A stretch of DNA of 64,000 nucleotides from Megachile rotundata. Lineage: Eukaryota > Arthropoda > Insecta > Hymenoptera > Megachilidae. Of the stretch, positions 14,337 to 29,988 are shown in pieces (position 1 is the stretch's first letter; each line of letters starts with the position of its first letter). A program made the position numbers and the translations under genes. The stretch spans positions 5,022,001 through 5,086,000 of the forward strand of contig NW_027473314.1 of assembly GCF_050947335.1 (NCBI RefSeq). The letters are read 5' to 3'. The notes beneath the pieces were generated by a model. It made no database searches. It had not been told where the DNA came from and saw only the letters and a list, made by a program, of their open reading frames with translations.

Positions 14337-15540
14337 TCACAATCATATAATCACAATCATACAAATAACATCATACAAATAAAATCATACAACCACAATC
14401 ATACAATCACAATCATACAATCACAGTCATACAATCACAGTCATACAATCACAATCATACAATCACAATCATAAAATCACAATCATACAATCACGATCAT
14501 ACAATCACGATCATAAAATCACGATCATACAATCACGATCATGCAATCACGATCATACAATCACAATCATACAATCACAATCATACAATCGCAATATTAC
14601 AATCGCAATCATACAATCGCAAAGTCACAATCACTATCATACAATCACAATCATACAATCACAATCATACGATCACAATCATACAATCACAATCATACAA
14701 TCACAATCATACAAACGCAATCATACAATCACAATCAAAGAATCACAATTATACAATCACAATCATACAATCACAAGCATACAATCACAATCATACAATC
14801 ACAATCATACAATCACAATCATACAATCTCAATCATGCAATCACAATCATACAATCAAAATCATATAATCACAATCATACAATCACAATCATACAATCAC
14901 AATCATACAATCACAATCATACAATCACAATCATACAATCACAATCATACAATAAAAGTCATACAATAAAAGTCATACAATCACATTCATACAATGACAA
15001 TCATACAATCACAATCATACAATCACAATCATACAATCATAATCATACAATCACAATCATACAATCACAATCATACAATCACAATCATACAATCACAATA
15101 ATATAATCACAGTCATACAATCGCAATATTACAATCGCAATCATACAATCACAAACATCCAATTAAAATCATACAATCGCAATCATACAATGACAATCAT
15201 ACAATCACAATCATACAATCACAATCATACAATCACAATCATATAATCACAATCATGCAATCACAATCATAAAATCAAAATCATACAATCACAATCATAC
15301 AGTCGCAATCATGCAATGATAATCATACAATCACAATCATACAATTAAAATCATACAATCACAATCATACAATCACAATCATACAATAAAAGTCATACAA
15401 TCACAATCATACAATGACAATCATACAATCACAATCATACAAACACAATCATACAATCACAGTCATGCAATCACAATCATACAATCGCAATCATACAATC
15501 GCAATATCACAATCACTATCATACAATAACAATCATACAA

Positions 15541-15638
15541 TCACGATCATACAATCACGATCATACAATCACGATCATACAATCACGATCATACAATCAC
15601 AATCATACAATCACGATCATACAATCACAATCATACAA
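15541..15638 (+). repeat. Hybrid CGATC run at the large-duplication junction
   Basis: Upstream context is of the C type (TAACAATCAT, then four CGATC monomers). It then goes through a canonical, a CGATC and a canonical monomer into the B marker at 15,639. The left half resembles the run at 26,867 and the right half resembles 5,181-5,222. This is the expected product of an unequal exchange within CGATC monomers that created the 10.4-kb direct duplication. Confidence 0.75.
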
Positions 15639-15918
15639 CCACAGTCTTACAATCACAATCATACAATCACAATCATACAATCACAATCATACAATTAAAA
15701 TCATACAATTAAAATCATACAATCACAATCATACAATGACAATCATACAATCACAATCATACAATCACAATCATATAATCACAATCATGCAATCACAATC
15801 ATACAATCAACATCATACAATCACAATCATACAGTCGCAATCATGCAATCACAATCATACAATCACAATCATACAATTAAAATCATACAATCACAATCAT
15901 ACAATCACAATCATACAA

Positions 15919-16030
15919 TCACGATCATACAATCACGATCATACAATCACGATCATACAATCACGATCATACAATCACGATCATACAATCACGATCATAC
16001 AATCACGATCATACAATCACGATCATACAA
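15919..16030 (+). repeat. CGATC monomer run, 8 copies
   Basis: One copy more than its paralogue at 5,503; flanking variants are the same. Confidence 0.92.
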
Positions 16031-16534
16031 TCACAATCATACAATCACAGTCATACAATCACAATCATATAATCACAATCATACAAATAACATCATACAA
16101 ATAAAATCATACAACCACAATCATACAATCACAATCATACAATCACAGTCATACAATCACAGTCATACAATCACAATCATACAATCGCAATCATACAATC
16201 GCAATGTCACAATCACTATTATACAATCACAATCATACAATCGCAATATTACAATCGCAATATTACAATCGCAATCATACAATCGCAAAGTCACAATCAC
16301 TATCATACAATCACAATCATACAATCAAAATCATACAATCACAATCATACAATCACAATCATACAATCCCAATCATACATTCCCAATCATTCAACCTCAA
16401 TCATACAATCACAATCATACAATCACAATCATATAATCACAATCATACAATCACAATCATACAATCACCATCATACAATCACAATCATACAATCACCATC
16501 ATACAATCACCATCATACAATCACAATCATACAA

Positions 16535-16632
16535 TCATAATCATGTAATCACACTCATTAAATTGCAATCACACAATCGCAATCATACAAACACAATCAT
16601 AAAATCGCAATCATACAATCGCAATGTCACAA
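16535..16632 (+). repeat. 98-bp landmark block, copy 8
   Basis: Sister of copy 3 at an offset of 10,430 bp; 2,926 bp after copy 7. Confidence 0.92.
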
Positions 16633-17402
16633 TCACAATCATACAATCACAATCATACAAACGCAATCATACAATCACAATCATATAATCACAATTATAC
16701 AATCACAATCATACAATCACAAGCATACAATCACAATCATACAATCACAATCATACAATCACAATCATACAATCTCAATCATGCAATCACAATCATACAA
16801 TCAAAGTCATATAATCACAATCATACAATCACAATCATACAATCACAATCATACAATCACAATCATACAATTAAAATCATACAATCACAATCATACAATC
16901 ACAATCATACAACCACAGTCTTACAATCACAATCATACAATCACAATCATACAATCACAATCATACAAATAACATCATACAAATAAAATCATACAACCAC
17001 AATCATACAATCACAATCATACAATCACAGTCATACAATCACAGTCATACAATCACAATCATACAATCGCAATCATACAATCGCAATGTCACAATCACTA
17101 TTATACAATCACAATCATACAATCGCAATATTACAATCGCAATCATACAATCGCAAAGTCACAATCACTATCATACAATCACAATCATACAATCAAAATC
17201 ATACAATCACAATCATACAATCACAATCATACAATCACAATCATACAATCCCAATCATACAATCTCAATCATTCAACCTCAATCATACAATCACAATCAT
17301 ACAATCACAATCATATAATCACAATCATACAATCACAATCATACAATCACCATCATACAATCACAATCATACAATCACCATCATACAATCACAATCATAC
17401 AA

Positions 17403-17500
17403 TCATAATCATGTAATCACACTCATTAAATTGCAATCACACAATCGCAATCGTACAAACACAATCATAAAATCGCAATCATACAATCGCAATGTCACAA
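17403..17500 (+). repeat. 98-bp landmark block, copy 9
   Basis: Carries the CGTAC change of copies 1 and 4; 868 bp after copy 8, the same spacing as copies 3 to 4. Confidence 0.92.
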
Positions 17501-17976
17501 TCACAATCATACAATCACAATCATACAAACGCAATCATACAATCACAATCATATAATCACAATTATACAATCACAATCATACAATCGCAATCATACAATC
17601 GCAATGTCACAGTCACTATTATACAATCACAGTCATAAAATCACAATCATACAATCACAATCATACAATCACGATCATACAATCACGATCATACAATCAC
17701 AATCATACAACCACAGTCTTACAATCACAATCATACAATCACAATCATACAATCACAATCATACAATTAAAATCATACAATTAAAATCATACAATCACAA
17801 TCATACAATGACAATCATACAATCACAATCATACAATCACAATCATATAATCACAATCATGCAATCACAATCATACAATCAACATCATACAATCACAATC
17901 ATACAGTCGCAATCATGCAATCACAATCATACAATCACAATCATACAATTAAAATCATACAATCACAATCATACAA

Positions 17977-18088
17977 TCACGATCATACAATCACGATCAT
18001 ACAATCACGATCATACAATCACGATCAGACAATCACGATCATACAATCACGATCATACAATCACGATCATACAATCACGATCATACAA
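17977..18088 (+). repeat. CGATC monomer run, 8 copies
   Basis: Shares the private CGATCAGAC fourth monomer with the run at 7,547. Confidence 0.92.
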
Positions 18089-18816
18089 TCACAATCATAC
18101 AATCACAGTCATACAATCACAATCATATAATCACAATCGTACAAATAACATCATACAAATAAAATCATACAACCACAATCATACAATCACAATCATACAA
18201 TCACAGTCATACAATCACAGTCATACAATCACAATCATACAATCGCAATCATACAATCGCAATGTCACAATCACTATTATACAATCACAATCATACAATC
18301 GCAATATTACAATCGCAATCATACAATCGCAAAGTCACAATCACTATCATACAATCACAATCATACAATCAAAATCATACAATCACAATCATACAATCAC
18401 AATCATACAATCACAATCATACAATCCCAATCATACATTCCCAATCATTCAACCTCAATCATACAATCACAATCATACAATCACAATCATACAATCACAA
18501 TCATACAATTAAAATCATACAATCACAATCATACAATCACAATCATACAACCACAGTCTTACAATCACAATCATACAATCACAATCATACAATCACAATC
18601 ATACAATTAAAATCATACAATTAAAATCATACAATCACAATCATACAATGACAATCATACAATCACAATCATACAATCACAATCATATAATCACAATCAT
18701 GCAATCACAATCATACAATCAACATCATACAATCACAATCATACAGTCGCAATCATGCAATCACAATCATACAATCACAATCATACAATTAAAATCATAC
18801 AATCACAATCATACAA

Positions 18817-18956
18817 TCACGATCATACAATCACGATCATACAATCACGATCATACAATCACGATCATACAATCACGATCATACAATCACGATCATACAA
18901 TCACGATCATACAATCACGATCATACAATCACGATCATACAATCACGATCATACAA
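18817..18956 (+). repeat. CGATC monomer run, 10 copies
   Basis: Expanded relative to the 7-copy paralogue at 8,415. The total tract grew by only one monomer, so the rest of the difference is replacement of canonical or TCACTATCAT monomers by CGATC monomers. Confidence 0.92.
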
Positions 18957-19082
18957 TCACAATCATACAATCACAATCATATAATCACAATCATACAATC
19001 ACAATCATACAATCACCATCATACAATCACAATCATACAATCGCCATCATACAATCACCATCATACAATCACAATCATACAA

Positions 19083-19180
19083 TCATAATCATGTAATCAC
19101 ACTCATTAAATTGCAATCACACAATCGCAATCATACAAACACAATCATAAAATCGCAATCATACAATCGCAATGTCACAA
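19083..19180 (+). repeat. 98-bp landmark block, copy 10
   Basis: 1,680 bp after copy 9, against 1,666 bp between copies 4 and 5; the extra monomer is explained by the CGATC run at 18,817. Confidence 0.92.
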
Positions 19181-19740
19181 TCACAATCATACAATCACAA
19201 TCATACAAACGCAATCATACAATCACAATCATATAATCACAATTATACAATCACAATCATACAATCACAAGCATACAATCACAATCATACAATCACAATC
19301 ATACAATCACAATCATACAATCTCAATCATGCAATCACAATCATACAATCAAAATCATATAATCACAATCATACAATCACAATCATACAATCACAATCAT
19401 ACAATCACAATCATACAATTAAAATCATACAATCACAATCATACAATCACAATCATACAACCACAGTCTTACAATCACAATCATACAATCACAATCATAC
19501 AATCACAATCATACAATTAAAATCATACAATTAAAATCATACAATCACAATCATACAATGACAATCATACAATCACAATCATACAATCACAATCATATAA
19601 TCACAATCATGCAATCACAATCATACAATCAACATCATACAATCACAATCATACAGTCGCAATCATGCAATCACAATCATACAATCACAATCATACAATT
19701 AAAATCATACAATCACAATCATACAATCACAATCATACAA

Positions 19741-19852
19741 TCACGATCATACAATCACGATCATACAATCACGATCATACAATCACGATCATACAATCAC
19801 GATCATACAATCACGATCATACAATCACGATCATACAATCACGATCATACAA
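19741..19852 (+). repeat. CGATC monomer run, 8 copies
   Basis: Paralogue of the run at 9,297. This is the last B-type CGATC run before the 51-kb region. Confidence 0.92.
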
Positions 19853-20328
19853 TCACAATCATACAATCACAGTCATACAATCACAATCATACAATCACAA
19901 TCATACAAATAACATCATACAAATAAAATCATACAACCACAATCATACAATCACAATCATACAATCACAGTCATACAATCACAGTCATACAATCACAATC
20001 ATACAATCGCAATCATACAATCGCAATGTCACAATCACTATTATACAATCACAATCATACAATCGCAATATTACAATCGCAATCATACAATCGCAAAGTC
20101 ACAATCACTATCATACAATCACAATCATACAATCAAAATCATACAATCACAATCATACAATCACAATCATACAATCCCAATCATACAATCCCAATCATTC
20201 AACCTCAATCATACAATCACAATCATACAATCACAATCATATAATCACAATCATACAATCACAATCATACAATCACCATCATACAATCACAATCATACAA
20301 TCACCATCATACAATCACAATCATACAA

Positions 20329-20426
20329 TCATAATCATGTAATCACACTCATTAAATTGCAATCACACAATCGCAATCATACAAACACAATCATAAAATC
20401 GCAATCATACAATCGCAATGTCACAA
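20329..20426 (+). repeat. 98-bp landmark block, copy 11
   Basis: 1,246 bp after copy 10; sister of copy 6. Confidence 0.92.
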
Positions 20427-20678
20427 TCACAATCATACAATCACAATCATACAAACGCAATCATATAATCACAATTATACAATCACAATCATACAATCAC
20501 AAGCATACAATCACAATCATACAATCACAATCATACAATCACAATCATACAATCTCAATCATGCAATCACAATCATACAATCAAAATCATATAATCACAA
20601 TCATACAATCACAATCATACAATCACAATCATACAATCACAATCATACAATTAAAATCATACAATAACAATCATACAA

Positions 20679-20832
20679 TCACGATCATACAATCACGATC
20701 ATACAATCACGATCATACAATCACGATCATACAATCACGATCATACAATCACGATCATACAATCACGATCATACAATCACGATCATAGAATCACGATCAT
20801 ACAATCACGATCATACAATCACGATCATACAA
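20679..20832 (+). repeat. CGATC monomer run, 11 copies
   Basis: Paralogue of the run at 10,235, without that run's internal CATAAAATC change. Confidence 0.92.
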
Positions 20833-22442
20833 TCACAATCATACAATCACAATCATACAAATAACATCATACAAATAAAATCATACAACCACAATCATAC
20901 AATCACAATCATACAATCGCAGTCATACAATCACAGTCATACAATCACAATCATACAATCACAATCATAAAATCACAATCATACAATCACGATCATACAA
21001 TCACGATCATAAAATCACGATCATACAATCACGATCATACAATCGCAATATTACAATCGCAATCATACAATCGCAAAGTCACAATCACTATCATACAATC
21101 ACAATCATACAATCACAATCATACGATCACAATCATACAATCACAATCATACAATCACAATCATACAAACGCAATCATACAATCACAATCATATAATCAC
21201 AATTATACAATCACAATCATACAATCACAAGCATACAATCACAATCATACAATCACAATCATACAATCTCAATCATGCAATCACAATCATACAATCAAAA
21301 TCATATAATCACAATCATACAATCACAATCATACAATCACAATCATACAATCACAATCATACAATCACAATCATACAATAAAAGTCATACAATAAAAGTC
21401 ATACAATCACATTCATACAATGACAATCATACAATCACAATCATACAATCACAATCATACAAACACAATCATACAATCACAGTCATGCAATCACAATCAT
21501 ACAATCGCAATCATACAATCGCAATATCACAATCACTATCATACAATCACAATCATACAATCAGAGTCATACAATCACAATCATACAATCACAATCATAC
21601 AATCACAATCATACAATCACAATCATACAATCACAGTCATACAATCACAATCATACAATCGCAATCATACAATCGCAATGTCACAATCACTATCGTACAA
21701 TCACAATCATACAATCACAATCATACAATCACAATCATACAATCACAATCATACAATCACGACCATACAATCACGATCATACAATCACAATCATACAATC
21801 GCAATATTACAATCGCAATCATACAATCACAATCATACAATTAAAATCATACAATCACAATCATACAATGGCAATCATACAATCACAATCATACAATCAT
21901 AATCATACAATCACAATCATACAATCACAATCATACAATCACAATCATACAATCACAATCATATAATCACAGTCACACAATCGCAATATTACAATCGCAA
22001 TCATACAATCACAAACATCCAATTAAAATCATACAATGGCAATCATACAATGACAATCATACAATCACAATCATACAATCACAATCATACAATCACAATC
22101 ATATAATCACAATCATGCAATCACAATCATAAAATCAAAGTCATACAATCACATTCATACAGTCGCAATCATGCAATGACAATCATACAATCACAATCAT
22201 ACAATTAAAATCATACAATCACAATCATACAATCACAATCATACAATCACAATCATGCAATCACAATCATACAATCACAATCATACAATAAAAGTCATAC
22301 AATCACAATCATACAATGACAATCATACAATCACAATCATACAAACACAATCATACAATCACAGTCATGCAATCACAATCATACAATCGCAATCATACAA
22401 TCGCAATATCACAATCACTATCATACAATAACAATCATACAA

Positions 22443-22624
22443 TCACGATCATACAATCACGATCATACAATCACGATCATACAATCACGATCATACAATC
22501 ACGATCATACAATCACGATCATACAATCACGATCATACAATCACGATCATACAATCACGATCATAGAATCACGATCATACAATCAAGATCATACAATCAC
22601 GATCATACAATGACGATCATACAA
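22443..22624 (+). repeat. CGATC-type run, 13 monomers
   Basis: Same internal order as at 11,565 (TAGAATC, TCAAGATCAT and TGACGATCAT at the distal end); offset 10,878 bp. Confidence 0.92.
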
Positions 22625-24486
22625 TCACAATCATACAATCACAATCATACAAATAACATCATACAAATAAAATCATACAACCACAATCATACAATCACAA
22701 TCATACAATCACAGTCATACAATCACAGTCATACAATCACAATCATACAATCACAATCATACAAATAACATCATACAAATAAAATCATACAACCACAATC
22801 ATACAATCACAATCATACAATTACAGTCACACAATCACAGTCATACAATCACAATCATACAATCGCAATCATACAATCGCAATGACACAATCACTATCAT
22901 ACAATCACAATCATACAATCACAATCATACAATCACAATCATACAATCACAATCATACAATCACAACCATACAATCACAATCATACACTCACAATCATAC
23001 AATCACAGTCATACAATCAAAATCATACAATCACAATCATAAAATCACAATCATACAATCACGATCATACAATCACGATCATAAAATCACGATCATACAA
23101 TCACGATCATACAATCACGATCACACAATCACAATCATACAATCACAATCATACAATCGCAATATTACAATCGCGATCATACAAACGCAAAGTCACAATC
23201 ACTATCATACAATCACAATCATACAATCAAAATCATACAATCACAATCATACAATCACAATCATACAATCCCAATCATACAATCCCAATCATTCAACCTC
23301 AATCATACAATCACAATAATACAATCACAATCATATAATCACAATCATACAATCACAATCATACAATCACCATCATACAATCACAATCATACAATCACGA
23401 TCATACAATCACAATCATACAATCACAATCATAGAATCACAATCATACAATAAAAGTCATACAATAAAAGTCATACAATCACATTCATACAATGACAATC
23501 ATACAATCACAATCATACAATCACAATCATACAATCACAATCATACAATCACAATCATACAATAAAAGTCATACAATAAAAGTCATACAATCACATTCAT
23601 ACAATGACAATCATACAATCACAATCATACAATCACAATCATACAAACACATTCATACAATCATAGTCATGCAATCACAATCATACAATCGCAATCATAC
23701 AATCGCAATATCACAATCACAATCATACAATCACAATCATACAATCAGAGTCATACAATCACAATCATACAATCACAATCATACAATCACAATCATACAA
23801 TCACAATCATACAATCACAGTCATACAATCACAATCATACAATCGCAATCATACAATCGCAATGTCACAATCACTATCGTACAATCACAATCATACAATC
23901 ACAATCATACAATTACAATCATACAATCACAATCATACAATCACGACCATACAATCACAATCATACAATCACAATCATATAATCACAGTCATACAATCGC
24001 AATATTACAATCGCAATCATACAATCACAATCATACAATTAAAATCATACAATCACAATCATACAATGGCAATCATACAATCACAATCATACAATCATAA
24101 TCATACAATCACAATCATACAATCACAATCATACAATCACAATCATACAATCACAATCATACAATCACAATCATATAATCACAGTCATACAATCGCAATA
24201 TTACAATCGCAATCATACAATCACAAACATCCAATTAAAATCATACAATCGCAATCATACAATGACAATCATACAATCACAATCATACAATCACGATCAT
24301 ACAATCACAATCATACAATCACAATCATATAATCACAATCATGCAATCACAATCATACAATCAAAATCATACAATCACAATCATACAGTCGCAATCATGC
24401 AATGACAATCATACAATCACAATCATACAATTAAAATCATACAATCACAATCATACAATCACCATCATACAATCACAATCATACAA

Positions 24487-24584
24487 TCATAATCATGTAA
24501 TCACACTCATTAAATTGCAATCACACAATCGCAATCATACAAACACAATCATAAAATCGCAATCATACAATCGCAATGTCACAA
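24487..24584 (+). repeat. 98-bp landmark block, copy 12
   Basis: 4,158 bp after copy 11; sister of copy 7. Confidence 0.92.
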
Positions 24585-25060
24585 TCACAATCATACAATC
24601 ACAATCATACAAACGCAATCATACAATCACAATCATATAATCACAATTATACAATCACAATCATACAATCACAAGCATACAATCACAATCATACAATCAC
24701 AATCATACAATCACAATCATACAATCTCAATCATGCAATCACAATCATACAATCAAAATCATATAATCACAATCATACAATCACAATCATACAATCACAA
24801 TCATACAATCACAATCATACAATTAAAATCATACAGTCACAATCATACAATCACAATCATACAATCACAATCATGCAATCACAATCATACAATCACAATC
24901 ATACAATAAAAGTCATACAATCACAATCATACAATGACAATCATACAATCACAATCATACAAACACAATCATACAATCACAGTCATGCAATCACAATCAT
25001 ACAATCGCAATCATACAATCGCAATATCACAACCACTATCATACAATAACAATCATACAA

Positions 25061-25214
25061 TCACGATCATACAATCACGATCATACAATCACGATCATAC
25101 AATCACGATCATACAATCACGATCATACAATCACGATCATACAATCACGATCATACAATCACGATCATAGAATCACGATCATACAATCACGATCATACAA
25201 TCACGATCATACAA
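25061..25214 (+). repeat. CGATC monomer run, 11 copies
   Basis: Sister of the run at 14,183, including the private ACAACCACTATC monomer upstream. Confidence 0.92.
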
Positions 25215-25830
25215 TCACAATCATATAATCACAATCATACAAATAACATCATACAAATAAAATCATACAACCACAATCATACAATCACAATCATACAATC
25301 ACAGTCATACAATCACAGTCATACAATCACAATCATACAATCACAATCATAAAATCACAATCATACAATCACGATCATACAATCACGATCATAAAATCAC
25401 GATCATACAATCACGATCATGCAATCACGATCATACAATCACAATCATACAATCACAATCATACAATCGCAATATTACAATCGCAATCATACAATCGCAA
25501 AGTCACAATCACTATCATACAATCACAATCATACAATCACAATCATACGATCACAATCATACAATCACAATCATACAATCACAATCATACAAACGCAATC
25601 ATACAATCACAATCAAAGAATCACAATTATACAATCACAATCATACAATCACAAGCATACAATCACAATCATACAATCACAATCATACAATCACAATCAT
25701 ACAATCTCAATCATGCAATCACAATCATACAATCAAAATCATATAATCACAATCATACAATCACAATCATACAATCACAATCATACAATCACAATCATAC
25801 AATCACAATCATACAATCACAATCATACAA

Positions 25831-27384
25831 TAAAAGTCATACAATAAAAGTCATACAATCACATTCATACAATGACAATCATACAATCACAATCATACAA
25901 TCACAATCATACAAACACAATCATACAATCACAGTCATGCAATCACAATCATACAATCGCAATCATACAATCGCAATATCACAATCACTATCATACAATC
26001 ACAATCATACAATCAGAGTCATACAATCACAATCATACAATCACAATCATACAATCACAATCATACAATCACAATCATACAATCACAGTCATACAATCAC
26101 AATCATACAATCGCAATCATACAATCGCAATGTCACAATCACTATCGTACAATCACAATCATACAATCACAATCATACAATCACAATCATACAATCACAA
26201 TCATACAATCACGACCATACAATCACGATCATACAATCACAATCATACAATCGCAATATTACAATCGCAATCATACAATCACAATCATACAATTAAAATC
26301 ATACAATCACAATCATACAATGGCAATCATACAATCACAATCATACAATCATAATCATACAATCACAATCATACAATCACAATCATACAATCACAATCAT
26401 ACAATCACAATAATATAATCACAGTCATACAATCGCAATATTACAATCGCAATCATACAATCACAAACATCCAATTAAAATCATACAATCGCAATCATAC
26501 AATGACAATCATACAATCACAATCATACAATCACAATCATACAATCACAATCATACAATCACAATCATATAATCACAATCATGCAATCACAATCATAAAA
26601 TCAAAATCATACAATCACAATCATACAGTCGCAATCATGCAATGATAATCATACAATCACAATCATACAATTAAAATCATACAATCACAATCATACAATC
26701 ACAATCATACAATAAAAGTCATACAATCACAATCATACAATGACAATCATACAATCACAATCATACAAACACAATCATACAATCACAGTCATGCAATCAC
26801 AATCATACAATCGCAATCATACAATCGCAATATCACAATCACTATCATACAATAACAATCATACAATCACGATCATACAATCACGATCATACAATCACGA
26901 TCATACAATCACGATCATACAATCACGATCATACAATCACGATCATACAATCACGATCATACAATCACGATCATACAATCACGATCATACAATCACGATC
27001 ATACAATCACGATCATACAATCACGATCATACAATCACAATCATACAATCACAATCATACAAATAACATCATACAAATAAAATCATACAACCACAATCAT
27101 ACAATCACAATCATACAAATAACATCATACAAATAAAATCATACAACCACAATCATACAATCACAATCATACAATCACAGTCATACAATCACAGTCATAC
27201 AATCACAATCATACAATCACAATCATACAATCACAGTCACACAATCACAGTCATACAATCGCAATCATACAATCGCAATCATACAATCGCAATGTCACAA
27301 TCACTATCATACAATCACAATCATACAATCACAATCATACAATCACAATCATACAATCACAACCATACAATCACAATCATACAA
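25831..27384 (+). repeat. 1,554-bp tandem duplication, first unit
   Basis: Starts at paired TAAAAGTCAT monomers and repeats 111 monomers later at 27,385 and again at 28,939. The rare AATAATATAATC variant at 26,407 recurs at 27,961, exactly 1,554 bp away. Unit 1 contains a 12-copy CGATC run. Confidence 0.93.
26867..27034 (+). repeat. CGATC monomer run, 12 copies
   Basis: Entered from TAACAATCAT but lacks the TAGAATC junction found in most second-class runs; one copy more than the sister run at 28,421. Confidence 0.92.
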
Positions 27385-28938
27385 TAAAAGTCATACAATA
27401 AAAGTCATACAATCACATTCATACAATGACAATCATACAATCACAATCATACAATCACAATCATACAAACACAATCATACAATCACAGTCATGCAATCAC
27501 AATCATACAATCGCAATCATACAATCGCAATATCACAATCACTATCATACAATCACAATCATACAATCAGAGTCATACAATCACAATCATACAATCACAA
27601 TCATACAATCACAATCATACAATCACAATCATACAATCACAGTCATACAATCACAATCATACAATCGCAATCATACAATCGCAATGTCACAATCACTATC
27701 GTACAATCACAATCATACAATCACAATCATACAATCACAATCATACAATCACAATCATACAATCACGACCATACAATCACGATCATACAATCACAATCAT
27801 ACAATCGCAATATTACAATCGCAATCATACAATCACAATCATACAATTAAAATCATACAATCACAATCATACAATGGCAATCATACAATCACAATCATAC
27901 AATCATAATCATACAATCACAATCATACAATCACAATCATACAATCACAATCATACAATCACAATAATATAATCACAGTCATACAATCGCAATATTACAA
28001 TCGCAATCATACAATCACAAACATCCAATTAAAATCATACAATCGCAATCATACAATGACAATCATACAATCACAATCATACAATCACAATCATACAATC
28101 ACAATCATACAATCACAATCATATAATCACAATCATGCAATCACAATCATAAAATCAAAATCATACAATCACAATCATACAGTCGCAATCATGCAATGAT
28201 AATCATACAATCACAATCATACCATTAAAATCATACAATCACAATCATACAATCACAATCATACAATAAAAGTCATACAATCACAATCATACAATGACAA
28301 TCATACAATCACAATCATACAAACACAATCATACAATCACAGTCATGCAATCACAATCATACAATCGCAATCATACAATCGCAATATCACAATCACTATC
28401 ATACAATAACAATCATACAATCACGATCATACAATCACGATCATACAATCACGATCATACAATCACGATCATACAATCACGATCATACAATCACGATCAT
28501 ACAATCACGATCATACAATCACGATCATACAATCACGATCATACAATCACGATCATACAATCACGATCATACAATCACAATCATACAATCACAATCATAC
28601 AAATAACATCATACAAATAAAATCATACAACCACAATCATACAATCACAATCATACAAATAACATCATACAAATAAAATCATACAACCACAATCATACAA
28701 TCACAATCATACAATCACAGTCATACAATCACAGTCATACAATCACAATCATACAATCACAATCATACAATCACAGTCACACAATCACAGTCATACAATC
28801 GCAATCATACAATCGCAATCATACAATCGCAATGTCACAATCACTATCATACAATCACAATCATACAATCACAATCATACAATCACAATCATACAATCAC
28901 AATCATACAATCACAATCATACAATCACAATCATACAA
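27385..28938 (+). repeat. 1,554-bp tandem duplication, second unit
   Basis: Same variant order as unit 1. It differs by one fewer CGATC monomer (compensated by one extra canonical monomer further on) and a private ACCATTAAAATC change near 28,230. It is followed by the start of a third unit. Confidence 0.92.
28421..28574 (+). repeat. CGATC monomer run, 11 copies
   Basis: Sister of the 12-copy run at 26,867 within the 1,554-bp duplication, a clean example of single-monomer length change. Confidence 0.92.
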
Positions 28939-29474
28939 TAAAAGTCATACAATAAAAGTCATACAATCACATTCATACAATGACAATCATACAATCACAA
29001 TCATACAATCACAATCATACAAACACAATCATACAATCACAGTCATGCAATCACAATCATACAATCGCAATCATACAATCGCAATATCACAATCACTATC
29101 ATACAATCACAATCATACAATCAGAGTCATACAATCACAATCATACAATCACAATCATACAATCACAATCATACAATCACAATCATACAATCACAGTCAT
29201 ACAATCACAATCATACAATCGCAATCATACAATCGCAATGTCACAATCACTATCGTACAATCACAATCATACAATCACAATCATACAATCACAATCATAC
29301 AATCACAATCATACAATCACAATCATACAATCACGACCATACAATCACGATCATACAATCACAATCATACAATCGCAATATTACAATCGCAATCATACAA
29401 TCACAATCATACAATTAAAATCATACAATCACAATCATACAATGGCAATCATACAATCACAATCATACAAATAA
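28939..29474 (+). repeat. 1,554-bp tandem duplication, partial third unit
   Basis: Matches the first third of units 1 and 2, up to the TGGCAATCAT monomer near 29,446. It then switches directly to ATAACATCAT/ATAAAATCAT monomers at 29,467, which opens a new cassette. The same switch recurs at 34,647. Confidence 0.88.
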
Positions 29475-29890
29475 CATCATACAAATAAAATCATACAACC
29501 ACAATCATACATTCACAATCATACAATCACAGTCATACAATCACAGTCATACAATCACAATCATACAATCGCAATCATACAATCGCAATGTCACAATCAC
29601 TATTATACAATCACAATCATACAATCGCAATATTACAATCGCAATCATACAATCGCAAAGTCACAATCACTATCATACAATCACAATCATACAATCAAAA
29701 TGATACAATCACAATCATACAATCACAATCATACAATCCCAATCATACAATCCCAATCATTCAACCTCAATCATACAATCACAATCATACAATCACAATC
29801 ATATAATCACAATCATACAATCACAATCATACAATCACCATCATACAATCACAATCATACAATCACCATCATACAATCACAATCATACAA

Positions 29891-29988
29891 TCATAATCAT
29901 GTAATCACACTCATTAAATTGCAATCACACAATCGCAATCATACAAACACAATCATAAAATCGCAATCATACAATCGCAATGTCACAA
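29891..29988 (+). repeat. 98-bp landmark block, copy 13
   Basis: 5,404 bp after copy 12; sister of copy 15 at an offset of 5,180 bp. Confidence 0.92.

Larger units (their letters stand above)
5195..15638 (+). repeat. Large higher-order duplication, copy 1 (about 10.4 kb)
   Basis: Matches 15,639 to about 26,900 by a ladder of shared variants. Offsets are 10,416 bp at the B marker, 10,430 bp after the first CGATC run, 10,444 bp after 8.6 kb, back to 10,430 at 10.8 kb, 10,878 from 11.4 kb and 11,326 from 15.4 kb. Every step is a whole number of 14-bp monomers. Relative to copy 2, this copy lacks 448 bp near 11.09 kb and about 434 bp near 15.03 kb, both at C-type cassettes. The left boundary is approximate; the right boundary lies in the CGATC run at 15.54-15.64 kb. 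Confidence 0.88.
15639..26866 (+). repeat. Large higher-order duplication, copy 2 (about 11.2 kb)
   Basis: Direct repeat of 5.2-15.6 kb with the same order of B markers (15,639; 16,913; 17,711; 18,551; 19,461), landmarks and CGATC runs. It keeps two C-type segments missing from copy 1 (near 21.5-21.95 kb and 25.9-26.35 kb). Conceptual translations of long stretches (for example 17,604-18,512 against 7,174-8,082) are identical. The right boundary is approximate because the sequence merges into the 1,554-bp duplication. Confidence 0.87.
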
